Of a stretch of DNA of 12,486 nt, positions 5,906 to 12,381 are shown piece by piece. The position numbers were made by a program, and so were the translations under genes. Below the pieces are notes generated by a model. That model made no database searches. It was not told where the DNA came from and saw only the letters and a list, made by a program, of their open reading frames with translations. This stretch comes from JARBAU01 sp040414675 (GTDB taxonomy: Archaea > Thermoproteota > Nitrososphaeria > Nitrososphaerales > Nitrososphaeraceae), in assembly GCA_040414675.1 (NCBI GenBank), contig JBEDUN010000083.1, positions 1 to 12,486 on the forward strand. Direction: 5' to 3'. Position 1 is the stretch's first letter. Each line of letters begins with the position of its first letter.

Positions 5906-6300
5906 GATTGATTTGCTAAATTTGATAATCCTGGAAAATTATTAGACTGACTTGAACTTGACTGGTCGTTAGGTGGTTTGACTGTTACGATCGCACCCTT
6001 AGCAGTGGTACTATCGCTAGCATGGTCAGTATTACTGGTGTCAGCATTGCTAGAGTCCGGATTGTCATTATTGCTATTGCTACTGCTACTACTGCTATCG
6101 CTACTTGTACCTATACTATTACTCGAATCAGACCTATAGTTGCTGCTATTAGAGCCCAAGCCAGAATCACTACCCCCAGAGATAGAGTGATTTTTACCCA
6201 TGGCAGTATAGACAGGTACCAGAATAACACTGGATATTATCAGAAAGATAGCAAAGCCAATTAAAGCGATAACATGGTCGTTATTATTGTTTCTCGTCAT
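5896..6300 (-). CDS. Single-pass membrane protein with a long Ser/Asn/Asp-rich outer region
   Basis: 134 residues. A short basic/Asn-rich start (MTRNNNND) is followed by one membrane segment (about 9-33, ALIGFAIFLIISSVILVPVY). The rest is a low-complexity Ser/Asn/Asp-rich chain (38-95) with many Asn-x-Ser/Thr sites, then a less biased stretch (KGAIVTVKPPNDQ) and a final NFPGLSNLANQSRP. The arrangement suits an N-terminally anchored, externally exposed, probably glycosylated stalk or spacer protein; no catalytic or binding domain is visible. It points the same way as the hydrolase and deacetylase genes upstream but is separated from the latter by about 240 bases, so it probably has its own promoter. 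The stop codon lies in the loop of a small hairpin. Low complexity makes homology searches unreliable. Confidence 0.68.
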   Translation of the reverse strand: MTRNNNNDHVIALIGFAIFLIISSVILVPVYTAMGKNHSISGGSDSGLGSNSSNYRSDSSNSIGTSSDSSSSSSNSNNDNPDSSNADTSNTDHASDSTTAKGAIVTVKPPNDQSSSSQSNNFPGLSNLANQSRP

Positions 6301-6538
6301 GGCTTATTAGCTACTCGTTTATTCCTGTTATTTCTCATCCCTGCCTTCGCTCCAACTACTAATATCTGGCCTATAACTCGGAAGAACACTATCTGTTATT
6401 CACTATAGATTAGCCAACTAACTATTTAGGCATAGTACTAATCCAATCTTTCTAACTCCAGTGGACTAGGAACAATCGTCTAATTCAAATGATATGATTG
6501 TGATCTCGTTGATAGTAATATAGATATGCCATCTTATT
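6301..6538. other. Spacer between surface-protein genes
   Basis: About 240 bases between the deacetylase-like gene and the Ser-rich membrane protein gene, both on the minus strand. It holds no ORF of note. A weak TATA-like GAAATAAC on the minus strand lies about 30 bases before the ATG at 6300 and may serve that gene. Confidence 0.35.
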
Positions 6539-7618
6539 TCAGCTAACCCATCGTTTAATATACAAGTCCTTAGTCTTGTCATCATATCCTAGATCCGATA
6601 CTCTTATTATCTTAAATCTATTATCATGCAAATATTTTATTTCCTTTGCAAACAGAGCCAAATCAGTATTCCCTGAATCTGATGATGTTATCTCAGCTAT
6701 GTTATGGTAAGCCACGATTGGAATGGCATCAATAGTCCCATTTTCATTATATGCTGTCTGATTATTGACTGCTTGTACAAATATTTGGAATATCTTCGTG
6801 CTATTGTGTCCGTAGGTATCATCTTGATAGTTATGACTCCATTCTCTAACTACATATCTATTTGCATAGGTAAGAGTGCCATTATCGTAATATGTTCTGC
6901 AATCTGTCTGATTGGGAGAAGATATTTTCCATCCATCACAATGTAAAAACATCAGATTAGAAAAGCCATTTATTGAAAGATCATAATATTTAGAAATTGC
7001 ATTTACAACTGTAGCATTATTCGATCCTTTTCCATGAGGAGTAGCAAAAACTGTAGCGTTCAAACCATGATTTGCCAAGCATTGTTTCGATTGACTAACT
7101 TCATAATTCAGTTGGTTAGCAGATACATTAGTCAATATAGGTGCGGTCATACTTTTGGATTCTATATCATGACCTTCATTATGCAGAGTTACTAAATCTT
7201 GCCAAGTCATCCTTGTATATCGTCCTACTCTATCACATGTTACAAAGAAGCTGGCTTTGAATCCGTACTTGTCTAAAATTGGTTTTGCATTAGTAAACTG
7301 GCTTTTCCATCCATCGCCAAAAGTTAAAATTGCAACTTTAGTGGTGTTTGTGAAGTTCGGTCCATGTTTTGCTAAATTTGAAGAACCTATTTGGTCCCCA
7401 GATCCATTCTTGAGTTCTGCATCTACTTGACTATCGTTATATGATAATTGTTGATCATGAGGGAAATATGGTAACTGACTGTGAGCCATATAGGTCGTTG
7501 ACAGCAATAATGATATGGTAGTGCAGCAAATGATGATAACTATAAAGCTCAAAAAGTTGCCCATAACACCAAGATATTTTCCGCACTTGGGTACAAAACC
7601 GGACTTTTTCTGAATCAT
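6539..7618 (-). CDS. Membrane-anchored NodB-family polysaccharide deacetylase homologue, probably inactive
   Basis: 359 residues from the ATG at 7618, one base after the stop of the hydrolase gene (TAG-A-ATG), so the two are likely translationally coupled. Longer starts exist (codon at 7714) but would overlap the hydrolase gene by 95 bases. A hydrophobic anchor or signal (about 21-41) precedes an exported domain with many Asn-x-Ser/Thr sites. The NodB fold is clear: VAILTFGDGWKSQF, LDKYGFKASFFV, ELTLHNEG-type helix, GHDIES, QLNYEVSQSKQCL, and HCDGWK. Its active site is altered. Motif 1, normally TFDDG, is TFGDG (99-103), losing the catalytic-base Asp. Motif 2, normally SHSxxH, is SKSMTA (154-159), losing both metal-binding His. 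Hydrolysis of N-acetyl groups is therefore unlikely; a glycan-binding or structural role is inferred. Confidence 0.87.
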   Translation of the reverse strand: MIQKKSGFVPKCGKYLGVMGNFLSFIVIIICCTTISLLLSTTYMAHSQLPYFPHDQQLSYNDSQVDAELKNGSGDQIGSSNLAKHGPNFTNTTKVAILTFGDGWKSQFTNAKPILDKYGFKASFFVTCDRVGRYTRMTWQDLVTLHNEGHDIESKSMTAPILTNVSANQLNYEVSQSKQCLANHGLNATVFATPHGKGSNNATVVNAISKYYDLSINGFSNLMFLHCDGWKISSPNQTDCRTYYDNGTLTYANRYVVREWSHNYQDDTYGHNSTKIFQIFVQAVNNQTAYNENGTIDAIPIVAYHNIAEITSSDSGNTDLALFAKEIKYLHDNRFKIIRVSDLGYDDKTKDLYIKRWVS

Positions 7619-7619
7619 T

Positions 7620-8954
7620 CTATTTAGCAGTGGAGTTAGAGGATGATATAGATGTGACATGCGCGGCTGCTGTAGTATGACTAGTAAATCCAGAATGAGA
7701 TTCAAGCCAGGCATACAGGTCAGCTAATACATATGATGGTATTGGACCGGATGATGTTTGCCACTGAGATGAGGGATAAAGTGTATGTCCAAGATTTGGA
7801 TAAGTTATCAATGTATGGTCAGGATGATTTAGTTCCGTTAGTCTTTGCTGTAGGAGAAATGCTTGTTGAACTGGGCTTCCAGAATCATTTTGTCCGTGAA
7901 GCATTAGAATGCCAGTCGATGATGGAACATTACCTATGATGTCTAATGTTGAATTTAAATTAAGAAGTGATCTTAAATAAGTAGGACATGGACTAGGAAC
8001 TTCGCATCTAAATGCTTTAAGCATGTCTTCAGATCTCTTCTCGAGTATAGATTTGAGCTCTGAATTGATGTTTATGTTTATATCATTATTGGGACTGTAT
8101 TCTGGTTTTAGAGGTTTAGTGATATTGGAATTAATATTAGTAGAAAGCAGCGAGCTAATATTACCACCAACTATGCCTTGGAAGATCTTATCTCGTGAAG
8201 CCTCCTGCAATGAGATAGATCCATTATGATTTTTGTCCAATATCTCTTTAGCATATTCGAGTGGTAAATCAACGAACAAATAATGCATCACATTACGAGC
8301 CTTTTGAATTCGGGCATCTAAAAGCACTATATTCTTAATTTTAGCAGTTGCTGGATTATCGATAGCAATTCTTGTAACAGTTTCACCTCCTTCACTATGG
8401 CCAAGTATACTTATCTTATTTGGATTGACTTCTGGCTGATGTATTAGAACATTTAGAGCTTTATGTGCATCTTGTACTAAATCATTGTATGTCATATTTT
8501 TCCATACTTTACTGTCAGCAACGGTGAGATTTGCTCCTACTCCTCTCTTATCGTATCGAAGCACTGCAAATCCTCTCTCCGATAGATATTGAGCTATTTG
8601 AAAGAATATGGCTGGTGGATAAATCTTTGATCCTGTTTTGTTATCAATTCGAATATAGTCTCCAGAATAATTCATATCAGTTAGCCCAGCACCAGGAACA
8701 AGAAGTACCCCCGGAAATGGTCCTTTTCCAACAACAGGATAAGTTATCTGAGCGTTAGTCTTTATTCTGTTGCCCAAATCTATCATTAAATTTCTATATT
8801 TTATTGTAGGAATGTACTGCTGAGCTAGTGCCTGGATATGTAGATTGAAGACACTAGTCGATAAACAAGATAATACAAGCATAGTAATCAAGAATAATCC
8901 TAAAGACAAGGTAATGTTTCTAGATTTAGCCAAAGTTATTATGCCTAATAACAT
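7620..8954 (-). CDS. Secreted alpha/beta hydrolase (serine esterase/peptidase type) with an EF-hand-like loop
   Basis: 444 residues. An N-terminal hydrophobic segment (15-33) followed by an AxA-type cleavage site (HIQALAQQ) indicates export. The catalytic triad is visible: Ser187 in GHSEGG, Asp357 in LHGQNDSGSP and His390 in NLGHTLYP. The oxyanion region is LVPGAGLTD. The core resembles the dienelactone hydrolase/acyl-peptide-hydrolase type, and the substrate is unknown. Within the cap, DKNHNGSISLQE (240-251) fits the 12-residue EF-hand calcium loop: Asp1, Asn3, Asn5, Gly6, Ile8, Glu12. The C-terminus is a Ser/Thr/Ala tail. It is coupled to the deacetylase-like gene. The only good TATA box (8957-8969) is just 9 bases before the ATG at 8954 and would start transcription near 8937, so the real start may be TTG at 8933, giving 437 residues with a better signal peptide. 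Confidence 0.9.
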   Translation of the reverse strand: MLLGIITLAKSRNITLSLGLFLITMLVLSCLSTSVFNLHIQALAQQYIPTIKYRNLMIDLGNRIKTNAQITYPVVGKGPFPGVLLVPGAGLTDMNYSGDYIRIDNKTGSKIYPPAIFFQIAQYLSERGFAVLRYDKRGVGANLTVADSKVWKNMTYNDLVQDAHKALNVLIHQPEVNPNKISILGHSEGGETVTRIAIDNPATAKIKNIVLLDARIQKARNVMHYLFVDLPLEYAKEILDKNHNGSISLQEASRDKIFQGIVGGNISSLLSTNINSNITKPLKPEYSPNNDINININSELKSILEKRSEDMLKAFRCEVPSPCPTYLRSLLNLNSTLDIIGNVPSSTGILMLHGQNDSGSPVQQAFLLQQRLTELNHPDHTLITYPNLGHTLYPSSQWQTSSGPIPSYVLADLYAWLESHSGFTSHTTAAAHVTSISSSNSTAK

Positions 8955-8956
8955 TC

Positions 8957-8969
8957 AGCATATATTTTA
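8957..8969 (-). promoter_or_regulatory. TATA box of the hydrolase-deacetylase operon
   Basis: Reads ACCTAAAATATATG on the minus strand, the best TATA match near the operon start. Its spacing predicts a transcript start near 8937, inside the longest reading frame, which favours a start at TTG 8933. Confidence 0.45.
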
Positions 8970-9472
8970 GGTTTCAGAACCTTCTGGTCCCCATCATTTC
9001 GAATAGTATTCTTTCAATCTTATCCAATAATGTGCTCATTTTTACAAACATGAAAAATTAGCGTTAGTAGCTGTTACAAAACATTAGTACTAATCATACA
9101 TACTGATCCCTTTCGTCTTCCTGTTAGCAAGCGAATAGAAATACAATAGTTATAGAGATTGCAGTTTATTTTTAGTAGAGATGAGATATGATTAACGAGA
9201 TGACTTACAAATGTCGACTTTGTAACACACGGTCTTATTCCTCTCGTCTATTGGTCTAAGGAAGGTAGTAGAAATAATAGCTAGACCTATTATACTCAGA
9301 TTTATTCACTTTAACTGCAGCACTGTGTCACACAGATAAAGCAATTTGTTAGTTGATTATTCACTGATTGATTTTCTTTTAGCGTATAGCGAAAATAACT
9401 TGCTACAAGATATTGATGATAGTTATCATCTCATTCTATCACAAGTAATTAACACAAAACCTAATGAATCTT
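8970..9472. other. Gene-poor spacer with two dyad-symmetric sites
   Basis: About 500 bases between the hydrolase operon promoter and the plus-strand small membrane gene, which diverge. It contains the 12-bp palindrome ATTAGTACTAAT (9083-9094) and the interrupted dyad TTACAAA-N7-TTTGTAA (9205-9225). Both could be regulator sites serving this divergent region. A 23-codon frame at 9188 with a CxxC pair (KCRLCN) overlaps the second dyad and is not accepted as a gene. Confidence 0.4.
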
Positions 9473-9480
9473 CTATATAT
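9473..9480 (+). promoter_or_regulatory. TATA box of the small membrane protein gene
   Basis: CTATATAT lies inside the longest version of the next reading frame (which would begin at 9464). It predicts a transcript start near 9503, so translation must begin downstream of 9464. Confidence 0.45.
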
Positions 9481-9520
9481 GACTAAAGTAATAATTAGCA
9501 TGTGCTCTAATGAGGTATTT

Positions 9521-9772
9521 ATGGATAAGCTACCTGTAACCGAATGTGTATACAACCAAACAACCAAATCACTTTCGGTAATCGTAGTAGTGATTCTAAT
9601 AGACCTCATTATTGTAGCTTCCATGACTTCGATAAGTATCGAGCGCTCACTTCAACAGAAGATCGATCCAGTTGGACTTAAACATACATTGGGTGATAAA
9701 AATAACGATCAGGGAAAACAAATGGAAATCTTTCCATGTAATAAAGAACACGAGTGCCAGACTTCAATTTAG
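9521..9772 (+). CDS. Small single-pass membrane protein, unknown function
   Basis: 83 residues from the ATG at 9521. A hydrophilic head (MDKLPVTECVYNQTTK) leads to one membrane segment, LSVIVVVILIDLIIVASM, and then a charged tail of about 45 residues with two Cys (PCNKEHEC) near its end. The frame stays open back to ATG 9464 and ATG 9500. A TATA box at 9473-9480 excludes 9464, and GAGGT (9512-9516) placed four bases before 9521 is a good ribosome binding site, which is rare in this window. The ATG at 9500 would be nearly leaderless from the same promoter and remains possible. A paired CxxxxxC tail could bind metal or form a disulphide, but I do not recognise the family. Confidence 0.5.
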   Translation: MDKLPVTECVYNQTTKSLSVIVVVILIDLIIVASMTSISIERSLQQKIDPVGLKHTLGDKNNDQGKQMEIFPCNKEHECQTSI

Positions 9773-9855
9773 TAATGTCCTTCTGTAATAGATTGCAAGA
9801 CAAATTTGACTCAATTTTGCCACCCATTATTTATGAAGTAGATTACCTCAGACGA

Positions 9856-9908
9856 ATATTAAATTCACTCTTTGATGGATATGTAGCGATGATTCGATAT
9901 TAAATTCA
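9856..9908. repeat. 12-bp direct repeat, 41 bases apart
   Basis: ATATTAAATTCA occurs at 9856-9867 and 9897-9908; both copies are preceded by CGA or CG. In AT-rich DNA such a pair could be chance. Apart from this repeat, 9773-10051 shows no gene, RNA or promoter I can support. Confidence 0.25.
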
Positions 9909-10051
9909 TCTACGGTGTCATACATATCTCGGGGGCTTAGACGTCATGAAAATAAGCAGAAAATCTGTTTCAATTTGCTCAAATTATGTCATAGATGGTT
10001 GTAAAGGATAATGTACAAGATCATATCGATTCAAAAGACTCAATTTGGTTG

Positions 10052-10066
10052 TTAGGGAATCCCTAA
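10052..10066. promoter_or_regulatory. 15-bp palindrome TTAGGGA-A-TCCCTAA
   Basis: A perfect dyad with a one-base centre. It is more GC-rich than its surroundings, begins 14 bases before the degraded frame at 10080, and resembles a dimeric regulator site or a short transposon end. No partner copy was found in the window. Confidence 0.35.
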
Positions 10067-10079
10067 GTTGGGCTTATAG

Positions 10080-10331
10080 ATTCTCTTAGAGGTCCTGACT
10101 CAGGATTCAATAACCAATTCAGGCTTAATCATAAAGGTATCTAAAGGTGGGTATTCTGATGATATTTTTGAACACATAGTAGCAGAGAAATTTTTGTACA
10201 TGCAGGCCCCGCTGCGAGGTACCAATTATCCGAAAACCAAAGTTAATGGGTAATTGGTTCTACCCACAGCAGTAGACGTTTGCGCAAATAATTTGAGATA
10301 TCAAGATTATTATGCGGTTGCTGACTTTTAA
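10080..10331 (+). pseudogene. Degraded reading frame with one internal stop, family unknown
   Basis: The frame opens after a TAG at 10077 and runs 83 codons to a TAA at 10329-10331, interrupted only by a TAA at 10251-10253. The first part has a protein-like core (SGLIIKV, GGYSDDIFEHIVAEKFLY, APLRGTNYPKTKVNG). The second part continues LVLPTAVDVCANNLRYQDYY. No start codon precedes the conserved-looking region, so only a middle or C-terminal piece survives. It ends one base from the stop of the opposing response-regulator remnant. The steady, mixed amino-acid use argues for a real former gene, but I cannot name it. Confidence 0.35.
10221..10258. repeat. 8-bp inverted repeat with 22-base loop
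   Basis: ACCAATTA (10221-10228) and TAATTGGT (10251-10258) are perfectly complementary, with a further CC/GG pairing inside. The right arm covers the internal TAA of the degraded frame at 10080-10331. Significance uncertain; may be chance. Confidence 0.22.
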
Positions 10332-10478
10332 CTATAATAATCTATACACATCGGAAACGTATTGAAGGGGTTTATTATCAATTATAGTGTATGCTATTTT
10401 GCATAGTTTATCCATTGAAATAGGTTTTTCTATAAATCCTGCTATTTCTAAATGTGATAGGTCTTCTTCAAAACTTGA
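10332..10478 (-). pseudogene. Response regulator receiver domain, C-terminal remnant
   Basis: About 48 codons survive on the minus strand: SSFEEDLSHLEIAGFIEKPI, then SMDKLCKIAYTII and a short tail to TAG at 10332-10334. The GFIEKP segment is the beta5/Lys-Pro switch region of a CheY-like receiver domain, followed by helix 5. The part that should carry the phosphorylated Asp and helices 1-4 is missing or scrambled upstream (a stop lies just before the surviving frame). It is a truncated, non-functional piece of a two-component receiver, not an intact regulator. It converges tail to tail with the degraded frame at 10080-10331. Confidence 0.6.
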
Positions 10479-10508
10479 GTATTATTAAATTCAAATCTCC
10501 ATCGCCTA

Positions 10509-10645
10509 ATGAAAAATAAATCTCAGTTCAAACAAGCAATAAATCAATCAATAACTAATGAAGAACCAGGAATCACGACCGATCTGTTAAAGCTCCACGT
10601 ATTTCTGATTTAGATCCTCAATTAGAATTATGGTATCAATCATAG
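10509..10645 (+). pseudogene. Possible small degraded gene with one frameshift
   Basis: From the ATG at 10509 the frame reads MKNKSQFKQAINQSIT and NEEPGITTD, then loses its protein-like character. A neighbouring frame carries on with SVKAPRISDLDPQLELWYQS to a TAG at 10643-10645. Joined by one indel near 10583-10590 they would give a soluble protein of about 45 residues. No promoter is evident and I recognise no family; this may be a chance pair of frames. It overlaps no other supported gene. Confidence 0.25.
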
Positions 10646-11088
10646 TATGTAGCTAATACCATCTAAAATTAGGAGTTCTCTCGGTAGAGATAAGCACTAC
10701 ATTGACCGGCTAAGTGATATAACATCAGTGTCCATCTAAGGGCATCAGATATGTCTTTATATGTCTTCGTTGTCCAGTGTTCTAATACAATCTGGGCCTA
10801 AGGGAGTCAACTACAAGGAGCAGGTTTATTAATGATGCAATGTAAACGGCGATAATTGCTTATTGCCTCGGATTTCATAAACACTATGACTAACTGACAG
10901 ATTGCTTTTAGTATGAGCATAATATTAGCCATGTGTGGTTATTATGAAAGTCATATGACGAAGCAATCATAAACATTCTTCGGAAAGTATAGTTCGTGAT
11001 GTTCTCGTGTCGAACTTTGTTATCTCAATTGCCTGAGTTCGTAAATAGAAAGAGAGGATGCTACTTTGTACTTTGGAGAGATATGAGT
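10646..11088. other. Gene-free stretch, nothing supported
   Basis: About 440 bases. Both strands are stop-dense, and only very short frames exist (for example 19 codons at about 10914). I saw no tRNA cloverleaf, long hairpin or tandem repeat. Confidence 0.45.
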
Positions 11089-11517
11089 TTACTTCTTTTT
11101 TATTATATTTGAGTGATATTCCACCATCTCTTCAATTGCTGCGTTATAGCTCTTTACATGCTCCTTTAAAAGTTCTGTAGACTTTGCCAGAATCTTATTT
11201 TGTATGTTCACCCACTTGATAAGATTGTTTGTATACTCTTTTGAATGATTTATCATATTTTCAGTATTTGTCGTAGCTGTGCTAGGTGTCTGGTAATATA
11301 AGTGAGAATTTGAAAAATATTCTTTTTGTAAAGAGATTGTACTCTATTATGCGAGCTTAATAGATTCCAGATATTCTTGTTGTAGATCTGATAATGCCTG
11401 TATGTGCTGCTGCATAGACTTGGCATATTCATCTGAAAGGGTTTTATAATTTTCGTTAGCTACTTCATGCAACTTACTCATGGATATGCTCTCGCTTTGT
11501 TTCTTTTCGCTGGCCAT
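11089..11517 (-). pseudogene. Phasin-like helical protein gene with two adjacent in-frame stops
   Basis: One minus-strand frame from the ATG at 11517 to the TAA at 11089-11091, 142 codons, interrupted only by TAA-TAG at codons 57-58 (11344-11349). The protein is almost wholly amphipathic helix, Gln/Glu/Lys/Ser-rich with regular Tyr: SMSKLHEVANENYKTLSDEY and MQQHIQALSDLQQEYLESIK before the stops, then NMINHSKEYTNNLIKWVN and LAKSTELLKEHVKSYNAAIE after them. This composition and length resemble phasins or PhaE-like proteins that coat polyhydroxyalkanoate granules, which soil ammonia-oxidising archaea can encode; the match is by character, not by a diagnostic motif. A strong TATA box 27 bases upstream indicates that transcription may persist. 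A 56-residue N-terminal helix could still be made. Confidence 0.72.
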
Positions 11518-11538
11518 ATACAGATCATTTGTGACTGT

Positions 11539-11548
11539 AGTATATAGC
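11539..11548 (-). promoter_or_regulatory. TATA box of the phasin-like pseudogene
   Basis: GCTATATACT on the minus strand, centred about 27 bases before the ATG at 11517, the exact spacing for a leaderless mRNA. It lies within an older coding remnant. Confidence 0.5.
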
Positions 11549-11639
11549 CATAGCTTACACCATAATCAATAAGTGAGTGAGTTAGAACTTTTGTCATATG
11601 TGATATACCAAATAAATCTGTCTTGCTTTCACCTTTTTA

Positions 11640-11793
11640 CCTGTCATTTACATAATTGTATGCTAAATAATCAGAATCGATATTTTCTTTTTTCTCGTCA
11701 GATTGAATGCTCTACGCGATTTTCGTTCATGTCAACAACAATGTCAAATACAGCTGATTTCACAGCTGTAACGACCTGATAAACAAAACAAAT
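11640..11793 (-). pseudogene. Coding remnant upstream of the phasin-like gene, family unknown
   Basis: A minus-strand frame (11701-11793) reads VVTAVKSAVFDIVVDMNEN and RVEHSI before a TGA. A frame shifted by one continues with SDEKKENIDSDYLAYNYVND to a TAA at 11640-11642. The two halves join naturally into about 50 residues: a hydrophobic helix followed by an acidic tail. No start codon is evident in the first half. This looks like a frameshifted gene fragment, possibly of a helical protein related in role to its neighbour, but that is a guess. A plus-strand frame over the same DNA (GTG at 11573) has poor composition and is not accepted. Confidence 0.35.
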
Positions 11794-11973
11794 CTAGTAT
11801 ACTGTATCAATACAATATCAGTTATGATCAAGCACATACTAATTTCTGATTTTGGGTTGATTATTTTGTTACATCTTGACTTTCTCCGATTGTCAACCGC
11901 AAATAAAGTCCGTCTCTTTTATCTCAATCGAACAGGAAATACCACAGATTAGTCTAGGATTACATCCTTCCTT

Positions 11974-12180
11974 TCAACTTCGATAAGTATATCCCCCAGT
12001 GTCCTCAACCGCAATCAGTTTAACTCTGCCTAATGCTAGGATCATATCCAGTTCATCCATTTCTATGCGGCGCGATGGACTACCTCCTCTTCTAGATACC
12101 TTTAATAAGTAACCGTGAGGATAATTTATAGTCGGTGTTCCTCTATCCTTCAAAAATGCCTTGGCTTCCTCAGCATTCAT
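11974..12180 (-). CDS. Small basic protein of 68 residues, unknown function
   Basis: ATG at 12180 to a stop at 11974. The sequence is well balanced: NAEEAKAFLKDRGTPTINY, then a basic central part (YLLKVSRRGGSPSRR) and a hydrophobic helix or strand ending (MDELDMILALGRVKLIAVED). No signal peptide or membrane span. A TATA box (TTTTAAG, 12207-12213) lies about 30 bases upstream, giving a leader of only a few bases, and the frame is free of stops, so it is likely a real gene. The alternation of a short N-terminal helix, basic loop and LDMILALGRVKLIAVE suggests a small alpha/beta fold, but I recognise no family. It diverges from the stress-protein gene at 12382. Confidence 0.68.
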   Translation of the reverse strand: MNAEEAKAFLKDRGTPTINYPHGYLLKVSRRGGSPSRRIEMDELDMILALGRVKLIAVEDTGGYTYRS

Positions 12181-12206
12181 CTTTCAGTGGTATCTGGCAG
12201 ATATTA

Positions 12207-12213
12207 CTTAAAA
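12207..12213 (-). promoter_or_regulatory. TATA box of the 68-residue protein gene
   Basis: TTTTAAG on the minus strand, about 30 bases before the ATG at 12180; predicts a leader of about four bases. Confidence 0.4.
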
Positions 12214-12381
12214 ACTCTATGGACTTACTGACCATTATGTTTATGTGCGCAATTTTGGCATTAATTTGATTGCTACGATTTGGCTTAGAAGAAAATTCAT
12301 AGTATCATTACATTCTAAACATTCTCTTCTATATACAGAAACAATAGATTTATGATTACATCTTTAATATACTAAATCAAC

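Noticed and set aside
6022..6264. Plus-strand Ile/Ala/Thr-rich frame opposite the Ser-rich membrane gene
   Set aside because: It arises from the complement of low-complexity Ser/Asn codons; it has no start signals.
9188..9259. 23-codon plus-strand frame with KCRLCN, reminiscent of a zinc ribbon start
   Set aside because: It ends after one CxxC pair, nothing protein-like continues in any frame, and it overlaps a dyad that explains part of the sequence.
9464..9520. Extended N-terminus of the small membrane protein from ATG 9464
   Set aside because: The best TATA box lies inside this stretch and a good ribosome site precedes the ATG at 9521.
11573..11779. Plus-strand 68-codon open frame starting with GTG
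   Set aside because: Its composition is erratic (Cys, His, Phe and Ser runs), it has no promoter, and the opposite strand carries a better protein-like remnant.
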